A DNA stretch of 64,000 nt from Neckera pumila (Eukaryota; Streptophyta; Bryopsida; Hypnales; Neckeraceae), in contig OZ018416.1 of assembly GCA_963969595.1 (NCBI GenBank), forward strand, positions 13,036,065 through 13,100,064, written 5' to 3'. Made by a program: the position numbers and the translations under genes. Below the pieces are notes generated by a model. That model worked only from the letters and a program-made list of their open reading frames with translations, was not told the DNA's origin and did no database searches. Below are positions 36,253 to 47,429 of this stretch, one piece after another; the stretch's first letter is position 1; each line of letters opens with the position of its first letter.

Positions 36253-36944
36253 CACGCTATTCAATAAAAACCATCACAATATGGACACAATATTTCTCAC
36301 ATTCGTTACCACTTGAGAAAAATTTCAAGCCTCCCTCCCCCCAAAAATTTACTTAATTTCGGCACATGCCGAAGGCTCTCAACGGTATGCACGTATGCAC
36401 ACTTATGGGAACACTGCGGTAAGAGTTAGCTCATGTCGAGATGTCTGATGAATTGAGGATTGGCTTGGCAGGACACTTTCCAGTATAAATGATGGTCCTG
36501 GCCGCTTCTGGCCTCCTGGGGTACATTGCAACCCACCATCAATTGGTCTTGTAAGGTACCTACCAACAACGATCCAAGACGTGTACTGTAGTACCGAACT
36601 TACAAAACCGGCACTACTGCAGGCCTAAGCTTAATACTGAACTAGCTAGCTAGCTAGACTGCAGCTGCAGCAGCGCGCTCTTCCACCATCTCTTGCCAGC
36701 AACAACGACAACAGCAAAGTGCTCCTCAGACTGGCTTGTTGCTCTTGTTTTGTGCGCAAATTTTCTGCACGCAACTGTCCCCCATTTGCTTTTTCTTGGA
36801 AGTGAGATCGAGGCTTTCATCAACGCAACGACTAGCTAGCTGAGCTTGGCATTCATGCAGTTCCAACGTAACATTACATTACATTACAAACTGATGGTGA
36901 ATGCTGAAGACAGGACGTGACTTCGACTGGAAAATCTCTACCAG
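36253..36944 (+). promoter_or_regulatory. Promoter region and likely 5'UTR exon of the ARM-repeat gene
   Basis: GC rises here compared with the repeats. It has GCTAGCTAGCTAG (about 36644-36656), GCAGCTGCAGCAGCGC and a short (CATTA)n near 36870-36888. A good splice donor CCAG|GTGAGC lies at 36944/36945 and a matching acceptor TATCCCACAG ends at 37783, just upstream of the ATG. This suggests a leader exon ending at 36944 and an 839-bp 5'UTR intron. The transcription start cannot be placed. Confidence 0.5.
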
Positions 36945-37783
36945 GTGAGCTTTCTGAACGTTTCTATGTTTGCTCGTATGTAGTGCGATTTGTTGACGTT
37001 TCGAGCTTTATTCATTGAGTCAGCGATGTTTTTGTTCCGTTGTTGATCGCTGTACGTTACTGCAGCTTTTAATTTCAAGCTTCAGTTTGTATGTGGGAGA
37101 ATATTCTCGTGCACGGAGCTAGCTCGTGGACGTGTGGTATCGGTTGCTCTGGAAGTAGAAGGGTTGTACGTGTTCTTGATTCTAAACTGTAGATTGTTGC
37201 TTTTTGTCTCCTCAAACTCAGTTCGAAAATGTGGTTCGTAGAGGTTAGGATCCATCACAAGGTAGCCTGGTCTGACATGTTCGTAATTTTCACTGTAGAT
37301 GATCGTTTGTTCAGAAATTAATGTGGTTCGAGGATCCTCTCACCAGGTAGCTCGAACTGTTCAAAAATTTCACCGTACCTCAGATGTGATTATTTTCGTT
37401 TGTCTCGATGATCGCCGTTCAAAAATTAATGTGGGTCTTGTCCGATTCATTCACGAGCTGAACTAGGGAGCCCTGTTCGAAAATTCTACTCACTTTTGTT
37501 GGCTGTTATCGTTTGTCTCTTGAAACTCGATCAGTTCAAAAATATAGTTCGATAATCCATTCACGAGGTCGCCCTGATTTATTCAAACATTCCTCTGCAG
37601 TTGCAATTAGAGCAACGTCGCTCGCAACCCGTCATGGCCTTTTTAACCTAACTCGGCTGTTTCACTACGTACTGCAATTTTGAATTTTTTTTATGGATAG
37701 CTTGCCATGGTTACAGCTTACAGAATTGACACGGCTTCCGGAAGTTTAGATTGATTCACTCGGTCTTGATTTGTATCCCACAG
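36945..37783 (+). other. Probable 5'UTR intron with diverged repeats
   Basis: Bounded by GTGAGC and CCCACAG. Inside, a motif like GTTC(G/A)AAAAT with flanking TCGTTTGTCTC and ATTCACGAG words recurs about six times between 37217 and 37590, as in an old, diverged tandem repeat. It may carry intronic enhancer activity, as long leader introns of plant genes often do (inference). Confidence 0.5.
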
Positions 37784-37865
37784 ATCAGTCACGCATCACC
37801 GAAGTTGCGTGAGCTCCAGCATGGCGGCTTAGCATCCTGAGACGGCCGGCGGCGCAAGTTGCAAG

Positions 37866-39686
37866 ATGCCGGACGATGGCGTCGCAACAATTCCGGAGAA
37901 TAGTAATAATACTAATCCCCAATCACCAGCCATCGCCCCGACGAGGAGTTTCCGCTTCTTAAACCTCTCGCTATTCCACTCCAAGCGCTTAGCAAGCTGC
38001 ACGCCCCAACAACAACAACAACAACAACATCACCACCGAAGCGCAAGTATCGAATCGACCCCTTCGTGCTTGGCTTTCCACTCGTTCCGGGATGCGCTCT
38101 TCTGCGAGCACCCCATCTCGTCCTCTTCACCATGTCGCGATGAGGCCATGTCCAAGGAAGAGTTTCAATGCTTCTCCGACGAGAGAAAGGTGTCGCGATG
38201 GCGTCGCATTGTGGGGCGATTTGGGGGAAAGAAGAACAGAGTGAGGGAGGAAGCTTCGACACCCAAGGAGCAGAAAAAGCCTCGCGTGGCGGAGTCTGCT
38301 AGCTGTGATGATCGGGGAAGCGGGGATCCCATCAAATGGGTGGCGTGCGGGGATCTGTCGCGGATTGCGAGAAGCGGGGAGGAAAAGGAGGATTGTAAAA
38401 GTCAGTACGAGTTAGAGAAGCCTGTTTTGGAGCCCATGCGATTCGTAACGACGGATTTGGTGCAATATCCCGAAGGAAGAAAGGATCCGAGCGTTTTTTC
38501 ACAGGCTCGAAAGAATCTGCGGTTACGACTTGATAGCGATGACATCGGGTACCGAACGCAGGTGCTCGTGACGCATTTGCGTTGTAAGCGAGGGAAGGAG
38601 CAAGGCGTGGTCGCGGCTGAGGTGCGCATTCTCGCGAGGGATCACCCGCCCGCGCGCGTCACGTTCGCGTCGCTCGGCGCCATACCGCCGTTAGTCGCAA
38701 TGCTGGAGTCCACTTCCAGCTTCTGCGTGCACTCCGCACTTCTAACGCTTTACACTCTCGCCGGCGGCAACGGCGTCAACAAAGCCGCCATCGTCGACGC
38801 CGGCGTCGTACCCAAGTTAGTACCGCTCTTACAAAAACGGGAGGCGGGAACTCAGGAGGCCGTCGTCGCGAATTTCTTAAGCTTGTCCGCTCTGGACCGC
38901 AACAAGCCCCTGATCGGCTCCAGTGGCGCCGTTCCGGAGCTCGTCCGAATACTCAACCAGAGCATCAAGGAGCCCATCCGCTGGGAAGCGCTCCGCGCGC
39001 TTTACAACCTATCACTTGCGCAAGCCAACATCAAATTCTTCGTCGAGGCGGACGCCGCGATCGCGCTCGTGGAAATTCTGAAAACACAAAATGTGAATGC
39101 GAAAGAGAATGTGAATGCGAATGTGAATGCTGAGAAGGCATTAGCGGTGCTGGGTAACATAATCGTGGTGGGAATTGGTCGCAAATGCGTCACGGAAACA
39201 GTGGTGGAGAGTCTGATTGATGTTCTCAGCTGGGGTGTTCAATTCGCGAAATGCCAGGAGCGCGCTACGTATATTCTCATGGTGCTTGCGCATCAGAGCC
39301 ATGGCTATCGTCAGGCCTTGGTGCAGAAACGCGCGATTCCGGCGCTGCTGGAGGTTTCGCTTCTAGGAAGCGCCTTGGCGCAGAAGCGCGCGGTGCGCGT
39401 TCTGGAATGCTTGCGGGAGGATCGCGAGCAGGGCTTGCCGCGCCCCATGTCGGCGCCCATGGGACCTCCTCGGAGGAAACCCAAACACGAGGAGCACTCA
39501 AACCATCACGTTGTCAGCGAAGGAAGCAAAGTGGTGAACCACATGGTGCAGCAGAGCTTGGAGCAGAACTTGCAACGTATTGTGCGACGCGCGCAGCTTC
39601 CGCTCTTCGAAATTGGGAAAGGAGACGGCTTGAAGCGCGTCTTCTCGCTGTCGGGATGCTCCAGCTCCAAGAGCCTGCCCTTCTGA
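37866..39686 (+). CDS. ARM-repeat protein (plant U-box-less, PUB-related), 606 aa
   Basis: Probable scaffold or adaptor built on armadillo repeats. The coding region is one exon. Residues 1-240 are low complexity, with a Gln/His run at about 48-57 (seven Q then three H) and a basic patch (SRWRRIVGRFGGKKNR). Armadillo repeats occupy about 245-520 (VVAAEVRILARDHPPARVTF, GAIPPLVAMLE, AGVVPKLVPLLQ, GAVPELVRIL, IRWEALRALYNLS, AIPALLEVSLLG). The tail has MVQQSLEQNLQRI and ends SSSKSLPF, a tail I recall from Arabidopsis ARM-only proteins of the At4g31890/At2g25130 type. No U-box Cys/His-free fold is seen, so direct ubiquitin ligase activity is not supported. A small repeat of N(A/E)NVNA units (about residues 412-423) breaks one ARM helix region. 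Codon use is GC-rich against AT-rich surroundings. The start is the first ATG after the acceptor at 37783. Confidence 0.85.
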   Translation: MPDDGVATIPENSNNTNPQSPAIAPTRSFRFLNLSLFHSKRLASCTPQQQQQQQHHHRSASIESTPSCLAFHSFRDALFCEHPISSSSPCRDEAMSKEEFQCFSDERKVSRWRRIVGRFGGKKNRVREEASTPKEQKKPRVAESASCDDRGSGDPIKWVACGDLSRIARSGEEKEDCKSQYELEKPVLEPMRFVTTDLVQYPEGRKDPSVFSQARKNLRLRLDSDDIGYRTQVLVTHLRCKRGKEQGVVAAEVRILARDHPPARVTFASLGAIPPLVAMLESTSSFCVHSALLTLYTLAGGNGVNKAAIVDAGVVPKLVPLLQKREAGTQEAVVANFLSLSALDRNKPLIGSSGAVPELVRILNQSIKEPIRWEALRALYNLSLAQANIKFFVEADAAIALVEILKTQNVNAKENVNANVNAEKALAVLGNIIVVGIGRKCVTETVVESLIDVLSWGVQFAKCQERATYILMVLAHQSHGYRQALVQKRAIPALLEVSLLGSALAQKRAVRVLECLREDREQGLPRPMSAPMGPPRRKPKHEEHSNHHVVSEGSKVVNHMVQQSLEQNLQRIVRRAQLPLFEIGKGDGLKRVFSLSGCSSSKSLPF

Positions 39687-40680
39687 CTGACCAAAGTAGG
39701 TTGCCAGTCAGTCCTCGCTAATTTACAATTTTGCTATGATCTAATGTAAAGTTTCCATTCACCATACAGTCAGGGAAAGGTTCCATTCACCATATAGGTG
39801 AACTTTGAACCTTTCCCTACAAACTTGCACCATCGAAATTTTTGCAATTTTCTTTTTGTGTTAAGCTACAAAACAAATTGCAGGATAACCAAACGTCAGT
39901 AGATTACGTATTTACACAGTCAGCACAAATCAAATCTCTCCTGTATGGTCAATGGAGTCTCTACCTTACAGTTTCAAGGATTTCAGCACGAGGTACCATG
40001 CTTTTTACAACGGAACAATTATGATCAGTCACAGCAACGACTACAATCCTTCTATTTCAATTCGAAAACTGCATGCGCTAAAAAGCCAGTGCTAGCACAC
40101 AGTTTTGCTCATGTTGTGATTTGATGGTATTCATCCAATTTGATTGTTTGTGCAGATTGAATCCAAGAGTGCTTGCCCCTCAATTTTTATTGCAATGGCC
40201 TGGCCTATCAGTACCAGTGAAAATCATTTTCCGATGGATGCATATTCTCGGCTGATCGGCCACTCACGTGGTCTTCTGTCTACAATCAATGCGACTATGT
40301 ACAAGAGTTGAGATTGTTGCTCGAGCTGCATAATTTTGGTGCCGAACAATGTAACGGATTCTACGTCTCCAGCTTCTAGCTAACCACCTGCGTGATATTA
40401 TATCTTCCGAACGAGGAGCCGATTGACATCTCTTCCGACGGTACGATACTTGATCCTGTCATTTTGCAGCTGATTTCCTTCAGGGGTTACGGGAGCTAAG
40501 GGTGATGATTGTTTATGTTTCTGATGTGATAATCCTTGTTGTCATATGCATTTTTCTCGTTTTTGAATAACATACGTAGAAGCATGCATTTGACACGCAT
40601 AAAATGAAAACCCATCGTTAATTGAAAAAGATCTCATGGGTTTATGAACAGTCAAAATTTGTTGATTTTTGAAAGCTGCG
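39687..40680 (+). other. 3' flank of the ARM-repeat gene
   Basis: Probable 3'UTR and intergenic DNA. It includes a short direct repeat of TTCCATTCACCATA(T/C)A at 39756 and 39781. No gene recognised. Confidence 0.35.
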
Positions 40681-41096
40681 ATTTAGGGTTTATTCTGGAC
40701 ATGTAGGGTTTAGGGTTGAATTCTGGACAAACAGGGTTGAATTCTGGACAAGTAGGGTTTAGCGTTTAATTCTGGCGAAGCGGGGTCTAGGGATTAATTC
40801 TGGGCAAGCAGGGTTTAGGACAAATTCTGGCAATTAGGGGTTCAGAGTTTAATTCTGGCCAAGTAGGGTTTAGGGTTTAATTCTGGACATTACATTTAGG
40901 GTGTAGGGATTAAATTCTGGACAAGTAGGGTTTAGGGGTTTATTCTGAACCAGCAGGGTTTAGGGTTTAATTCTGGACAAGTAGAGTTTAGGGTTTCATT
41001 CTGGACATTGAGGGTGTAGGGCTTGAGTCTGGATATTAGGTTTTAGGGGTTAATTCTGGACTTTTAATGTTTTAAGAGTGAAGTTTGGACATCTAG
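40681..41096. repeat. Telomere-like minisatellite, unit about 28 bp
   Basis: About 14 imperfect units of the form TTCTGGACAAGTAGGGTTTAGGGTTTAA. TTTAGGG is the plant telomere repeat, here once or twice per unit and interleaved with TTCTGGAC. Units vary in length (24-34 bp) and have many substitutions, so this is an old interstitial array rather than a true telomere. It starts about 1 kb after the ARM gene. Confidence 0.85.
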
Positions 41097-41856
41097 AGTG
41101 AAAGCCTAAGCAATTTCAATTTCGACTATTATGTGTTGCAGGAGAAAGACCGAACTTCTAGCTGCCCCAACTGTTGCGGCGATCGAATTTTATCCCCTCA
41201 AAAGAAAATTTCAATCAAAACCATTAGATCAGTTGATCCTCCATTCAATCTCCAACAAGACAACGTTGTCCTGTTACTTTGTAGTAGAAGCTACTGCCTG
41301 CACTGGAATCTGTGAATTTGTGCTAACCGGTGAGCACTGTGAAGTTGCACCTAAACCCTAATTTTTCATTTTTTTAATGTATTTCAGGCTTGTATTCACG
41401 CCCCGCTTCCCTTTAAAGATATTCTCTTGGTTCTCTCATTTTTCTTAAGTCAAGAAAAGCGGGCTTTCCCTGCAAATGTTAGAAATCATGATGAATCATG
41501 ATACATATTATTGGAGCAGTTTCTTGAACACTCTCTTATGGAATGTGTTCAACATTGTTAGCATGAGAGCCAAAGCTCTGCCTTCAATGAAAGATCAAAA
41601 TTGTGATGTTATGAGACCAGGTATTTTTGCTCAGTTTCCTTCTTGAGGAGAGAGTATACACACCACCTATATGAATATCAGTTCGGCATTTCATAGCTCA
41701 ATGCTTAAGATGGCTGGAGCGGGCATTTCTCAAGGGTGGTGTAATTACACCAAATTGTGGTGAGAAATGAACATGACATCCTAATTTTAGGGTTTCTAGC
41801 AAGTTCAAGAAAGTGGATATCGGACCTACAGACGTGGAGAGCGGTGTGATGAATTG
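41097..41856. other. Intergenic segment up to the left end of PB1
   Basis: The frame at 41131-41361 (+) follows a TTGCAG acceptor-like site but has no recognisable domain. Otherwise nothing seen. Confidence 0.3.
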
Positions 41857-41878
41857 TTAACCCAGAAACGTCGGACTC

Positions 41879-42485
41879 ATGTCCGTGGATGGCAACAAGC
41901 CAACGGGCCTAAAACCGTGGGGTAATGGGAACTCGGATTCCTGGAGTGCATTGAGGGACAGTGAGGCTGAGGATATGCAGGGTTCTGAAATCACGTTTCT
42001 CCAGATTCCAAAAAGCATGACAAGTGAGGAAAACCAGGATTCTTCATTGAATTGTGGCGTGATTGAGGAGAAAGTGACAGTTTTTCGAAAGAGGGGCAGC
42101 TGTAATCGAGTAGGGAAATTTTTTTTGGCCATGCATTGGCACGGAATTGCAGAAAGCGAATTTCGAAATTCCAAGAGCAATGTAATGCGCGGATGAAACC
42201 AAATGCACTATGAGCTCAAGGATCTAGAGCGCACAGACCTTGCAAATCGTTCATGACTGCGAGTAGAAAAAAAATGAATTGTACCTACAGCGCTCAAATT
42301 CCAACTGGTGGCGTGGATCTCGCCTCTTTTTTCCAAGTACAGATCACCTGCGCTCTACTCGGCAGTTCTCAAGAGTGATGAAGGCCCCAAAATCAGACGA
42401 ACGCCAAGCAATTCGCCGAGGAGAGCCAGATTCGGTCCTTCCAAAGTCGGGTAGCTCGGTCCACAGTCCGCGTAGTTCTGTATAG
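41879..42485 (+). other. PB1 left subterminal region
   Basis: Between the left end and the T-rich repeats. Open frames at 41879-42196 and 42279-42485 (+) have no recognisable domain; they may be part of the element's non-coding subterminal DNA or an unknown accessory frame. Confidence 0.25.
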
Positions 42486-42699
42486 AAATCGGACAATTTC
42501 CTAGCTTCTAGAAGATGGCTGGGTTTTATTTATTTTTACCCGGAAGTGGGCCTAAAGAGTGCAAATTTTATCGGTTCATATCCCCCATTTCTTAATGTAC
42601 TTAGGCAATTAGCCGCCATTTTTTATTTCAATTATCTACTTTCCTAAATGTCTAAAATGGGTCCGGTTTTTTGTTTTGGTGGGGGATTTTTATTCCCTC

Positions 42700-42832
42700 C
42701 CCATTTTTTTTTTGCTTTAGTTTCATTGTCATTCATTCTCCATTTTTTTTGGTTTTAAGTTTCCTTGTCATTCATTCCCCATTTTTTTTGCTTTAAGTTT
42801 CCTTATCACTCATTCCCCTTTTTTTTTTCCCA
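42700..42832. repeat. T-rich tandem repeat inside PB1, 38-bp period
   Basis: Three units of the form CTTTAAGTTTCCTTGTCATT plus CATTCCCCATTTTTTTT begin near 42715, 42753 and 42791. They may be subterminal transposase-binding or spacing repeats, as many DNA transposons have (inference). Confidence 0.7.
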
Positions 42833-42887
42833 AGTGTTTAGGATTAAAGAATGTTGGCATTCACTATCTATTTTTTTTGTCTAAAAA

Positions 42888-42947
42888 GTATCCTTGGCAG
42901 GAGTTGAACCTGGCAAAGCCCCTACCACTTTAGGGCCAAGGATGTAG
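42888..42947 (-). other. tRNA-like hairpin lacking an anticodon arm
   Basis: Read on the minus strand, an acceptor-like stem (ATCCTTG...CAAGGAT) encloses a D-arm-like part with an A-box-like word (TGGCCCTAAAGTGG) and a T-arm with a perfect B-box (GGTTCAACTCC). The space for an anticodon arm is missing (about 58 nt in all). It could be a deleted tRNA gene or a tRNA-derived remnant carried inside PB1. Confidence 0.3.
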
Positions 42948-44377
42948 CCTTCGGAAAATACAAGGATCCACAAAGGGTCCAAGTATTTTCTGGAGGCTGG
43001 TTAGTATGTTAGTATTAGAAGTCAAGAAATCTGCATACCACTGCCATTAGTATTAGTTGCCCCAAACAAACAAGATGGATCACTCGCACTCGGTCGATTA
43101 GGAGAATTCAAGTAAGAAGACGGGTTAGCATACAAAAAACGGTAGTTACTATCATTTTTTTTTACGAGCGCCCAAAGTTTACAGTTCTATGCGATAGTGC
43201 AATACACAAGCAAAAATGCAGCAAGCCAGCAACCCAAATTGAAAACTCAGCCAAAAACAATAAGCCAGGAAGGTGACGCCGTCACAAGTGAGACTGCCTG
43301 CGAGTGAGCAAGTGAGCAAGACAGACTGAGAGTGAGTGACCAACAGCGGAACGGCAAAATCTGAGCCATCGATTGATGCAAGGATGGACGGCCTAATTGA
43401 ATAGGGGCTAGGGTTCAGTGCAATCTCCCTCGAGCAGTTAAGCCAGCAAGGCAGGATTAGTGGGGTACTAGAGTACTGGCCTACTGGGCTATTTGGGCAA
43501 GTGCAACGGCAACTCACTGTCTTATACAGACTTTCAATAATTCAGTCTTCTAGGCTGTTTTAACTTCTATAAGTTCCATTAGTTCCAGATCCTCGCCATT
43601 TTTAAATTCCCAAATACTTTGGCTGCCTGTCAGCCTTTGAATGAGGCATAGTAGCATACTTGATTATTAGGAATTAGGAATTTGGTAACTTGGTATTATA
43701 GCTTTGGTTACCTTGGTTACTTGGTACAATAGAATACTATACATAGTATTAAAAAAAGTTCCTAAAAAGTATATGCATGGTTGATTGCCTGCCATGAAAA
43801 ATGCCTTTCAATCGGTAATTTGCCATGGATACTCCTAGGGCAGCTTGCCAAAATGCCAGCATTTCTTTTTTCTAGTCGGCTTGTTTTTGAAAACCTTCAT
43901 TTTTCTTCCGAAACCCCTTCTTAAACATTTCTATCTCATTTGGAAATTCTCAATATCAACCAGCTAGCTTGTAACTATTCGGCGGCACTCCCCGTTCATT
44001 GGCTCGGTCAAGCTGGCTCCAGGAACTGTTCATTGGGGGGCAGCGCTCGTTTTGTTGCCCGCCCACAAAGTCTTCAGTCGGCCGAGTAGTTGCCCAGCCT
44101 TCACAAAGGGCTCCAGTGTCAACGTGTCATTCTCAAGTCGTTCTCCAACTGCCGCACTATAGAAGCTGTCCAGGGAGCGCCTGTTCCATTCGCCCTTCTG
44201 GTTTGGCTCTTCCAACAACTGCTCTTCGCCAATTTCGAACTTCTCGTCGACCTGAAAGTACTGAGACTTTACAAATCCTAAATTCAAACAATAATTCACA
44301 GAAGCTCTTATGAACATGAAGAAGGAAAACAAAATGGAAAAAACGTTCACAAAGAAGTATCATATGTTCACATATTT

Positions 44378-46729
44378 TCAAGACACCACATGTGGAGCCA
44401 AGGTGGAGTACCCCTCTGTCTGTCCTGCCCAATTAGCGACCAAGTTCTTCACCAGTTGCATTTGGAAAGTCAAATGAGTTAAGGGCTCCTCCAACAATCT
44501 AAAACTAGTGTCATAGTGGATGATCCAAGCATTGCATATAGTCATTTCCAACAAGTAGAAAAAAAGTCTATGCCACCACTTATGACTTCTTGTGAGAGAT
44601 GAGTACCACCCTTGCAATTGATCAGCGGTGTCAACACCCCTCATATTCTTCGTATATTGCAAATGCATTGGCCCGGTCACTATTTTTTTTTCCCCCTGCA
44701 ATTCTCCTGTACACAAATTGGCTTGGACCAGGCGGGAAAATGGATTCTGTATGTGTGGACAATAGAACAACAGCATGTTTGTCCTTCCAAACCGCACAAC
44801 AAATTTTTCCTTCCTTATGCATTTGGTAATCTATCCACCTGTAGTTTTTTTTTTTGTTCTCTCACTTGCATAAATAGCCCTTAGAACATATTTCCTGTTT
44901 GCCCTCAACGTGCCTGTTGCCATGATGCCATCTTCCCATAAATCTATGAACAATGGAACCGACGTGAAGAAGTTGTCAGTTGTCACAATATGGCCCTTGC
45001 TGCCTAAATCTTTCAGAAGGTGCTTGACAATATGACATCCTTGAAGGCCTTCACCTTTTCCACTACGTGTGGGAAGGTCTGACAAGGATATGTCTTCTTC
45101 ATGGCTACCATCACTTCCCATGTCTTCATCATGTGGATTGCCTTCTTTGCCACAATAGACCTGAAAATTCCAAACATACTTGGAAAAAGCATTTGCTGCC
45201 GCCCACACTTTAATGCCAAAACGGACAGGTCTGTTGGGCATGTATTGTTGAATTGGGCTATATTTCCCCTTATACATTACCATGCTCTCGTCCACAATCA
45301 ATTATTGATTCAATGACCACATTGCCTGAAACCTCCCACAAACTTCGTCTACCATCCAATGAACTTTATGAAGCTTATCATATGTTGGACTCTTTCGATC
45401 TCTCACATGTTCATCAACCATGTTCACGTGCAAACATCTTGTTATGAGCTCAAATCTTTCTCTCCTCATAATTTGAGAGATAATGTGGCAATGGAAAAGG
45501 GGTTCTTTCTTTGACCAATAAAGTCGCCGGTTAGGCAATTTTTTGATACCCATATATAAACTGATGGAGAGGTATGCTTGCAACTCCAAAATGTTCAACG
45601 GAGTCCACTCCAATCCCCCACGGGTCCGTCCATCCTTATGTATAACCTCCAAAGCATAAAAATTGGTCTCCCTCACAATTCTCCTTTGTAACTTTTGAGA
45701 CCAAAATTTCTCAAATAATCCAAGGGCAGAAGGCAAACGCCCATAAGGATGCGTGCAACCTAGTGAGGGTCCGATAAATGGCAGAACATCATGCTGGTAG
45801 TGCGGTACATTGGGTATCCATGTATTCGCTGCAAATTGACTTAGTAAGGGGTCGACCGCTTTCGATTTGCCTTTGCCAGCTGCTGCTCTGGAGGATCGAG
45901 CATTAGCCTTGCACTTTGCCTTCCTAGCCTTCAGACGCACTTCTCTCTCTGGTCTAAACCACAAATTGGAATTGCTTCCAGAGTCTCCTGACAAGCCAGT
46001 TGGATGAACAAGGTTAGGGTTGGTGGACATTTCACCTGTGGATCGGGCGCATGGCCGTTGGATTCCGCCGCCACGCTAGAGGGGCGAAATTGGCGAGCAA
46101 CTTGGAGAAGCACTCCCTACTCTGCGTCCTCTTCCTTTGTTTCCGGCTCCACGCCTGCCAAATCTCTTGCAACGGCCGCCAGCTCCTTTTCCTAGCGAAA
46201 AAGTCTCCCCGCTCGCGCCCTTCAGCTTGAGTGTCTTGCTGCGCCCGTCATCACTTCTTCCTTGCGCCGCTGGTGAAGTAGTATTGCAGGAAGCCCTCGC
46301 GCGAGGCCGCCCTCCTAGGTTGAACTCTATCTCGGACATGGTGGACTTTGAATCGTACATACTTGAGCTCCTCATCGGTCTTGAGTTAAGGACGTCCTCT
46401 ATTGCTTTCCCTTCGTCTACTTCAGTGTCTTCGGAGGACGACGCCGACATTGGGTCTTCATTGCTGGACAGTTCTGCAAAGTAGTCTTCCGCTGAAGAGG
46501 GGTGATCGTCGTAAGGAGGGTCAAGTGATTCATCTGTGTTAGGGCTTGATGGTAATGTATACGCAGAAATCCCTGGTCGTATGCCTTTTTCTTTAGGGTT
46601 TTGCTTTTGGTGACATCGCTGGAGCTCGTGGCGGTAGACAGCTCCAGCGCAAACTTCTTCTTCTTCATCGTTTTTATATGTAAGCGTCAAGTATAGTTGC
46701 TTTGTGTTGTTGTCCATTCTCTCTTTCAC
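44378..46729 (-). pseudogene. piggyBac transposase (DDE_Tnp_1_7 type), PB1, broken
   Basis: Cut-and-paste transposase that excises at TTAA. All three catalytic aspartates can be seen: D in IVDESMVMYKGK (about 45290), D in HIVTTDNFFTSVP (about 44977) and D in MRGVDTADQL (about 44632), together with HKWWHRLFFYLLE and the N-terminal-domain text YMGIKKLPNRRLYWSK. One frame runs from 46729 to 44378 but is broken by TAG (46076-46078) and TAA (45302-45304, just before the first catalytic D). In addition, two T runs on the plus strand (44845-44855 and 44683-44691) shift the frame out and back, so that WKDKHAVVLLSTHTE lies in another frame. The first 217 residues are acidic and Ser/Arg-rich without a known domain. 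The Cys-rich C-terminal finger of the family is not found before the stop at 44378. Confidence 0.85.
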
Positions 46730-46789
46730 AATGTGGGCAAGGGTCTAGTGGTCTATGTCTTTTGCAAGGTCAATAGGGTTCTTTGAAAG

Positions 46790-47429
46790 CTAGTTCCTTT
46801 GCACCCTGACGACCTCTAGATTGTGCAGCTCAGGATGTACTTGACTATCGCCAATGGAAGAGACTTGGGGGTTTGTGTCTCTCACCTTTTGGTTGTTGCT
46901 CTGTCTCGCTTCTGCACATTGCCTGGATGCCGCTCTCTCTGTGAGCTCCATCAATGTCGGAGAAGGACGGCCTGATGCTGTTGCTGCCGAAGTTGTAGCG
47001 TCTAGCTCCTCCACCAGTAAGTGCTCCCACCCTTGACTGCCATTGCTTGTTGATGGAAGACTTGTTTCCAACATCAAGGTTGCTTGCCTGCAACAAGCCA
47101 AATTTCTCAACCTTGTGCTCATGTTCACTCTCAACTTTAAGAAAGGGAAAAATTTGTTGATGCAGAGCGTTGTAAACTTCCTCTGAAAACCCTTGTGTGT
47201 GACCTGTAGGCCTTTTCTGAGACCAGCCCAGCAATTTCGAAGCCCAAGTGGACCACAACCAACGTAGCTGGTGTGGGGAGGTATTAAAAACTTCACTCTT
47301 GTCCCTCTTCAATTTTGGAAGACTTAGCAGATAGCTCTCATCTAATATTCCCAGGATATATTCTATTTGCCATTTCCTTGCTTTTTGTTTTGTAATGAGG
47401 TGCGTAATAACGATACTACTGCACACCAC
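46790..47429 (-). other. PB1 open frames upstream of the transposase
   Basis: Two overlapping minus-strand frames (46845-47429, 194 codons; 46790-47296, 168 codons) lie upstream of the transposase. The larger contains KQKARKWQIEYILGILDESYL and later a low-complexity tail. I recognise no domain. They may be a 5' exon, an accessory frame or chance. Confidence 0.25.

Noticed and set aside
37912..39721. Long open frames on other frames of the ARM-repeat gene (e.g. 37912-38262 minus, 39251-39721 plus)
   Set aside because: They are shadows of the GC-rich coding frame; the protein text has no domain while the main frame is a clear ARM protein.
40681..41096. True chromosome end
   Set aside because: Units are interrupted by TTCTGGAC, heavily mutated and followed by more than 20 kb of ordinary sequence.
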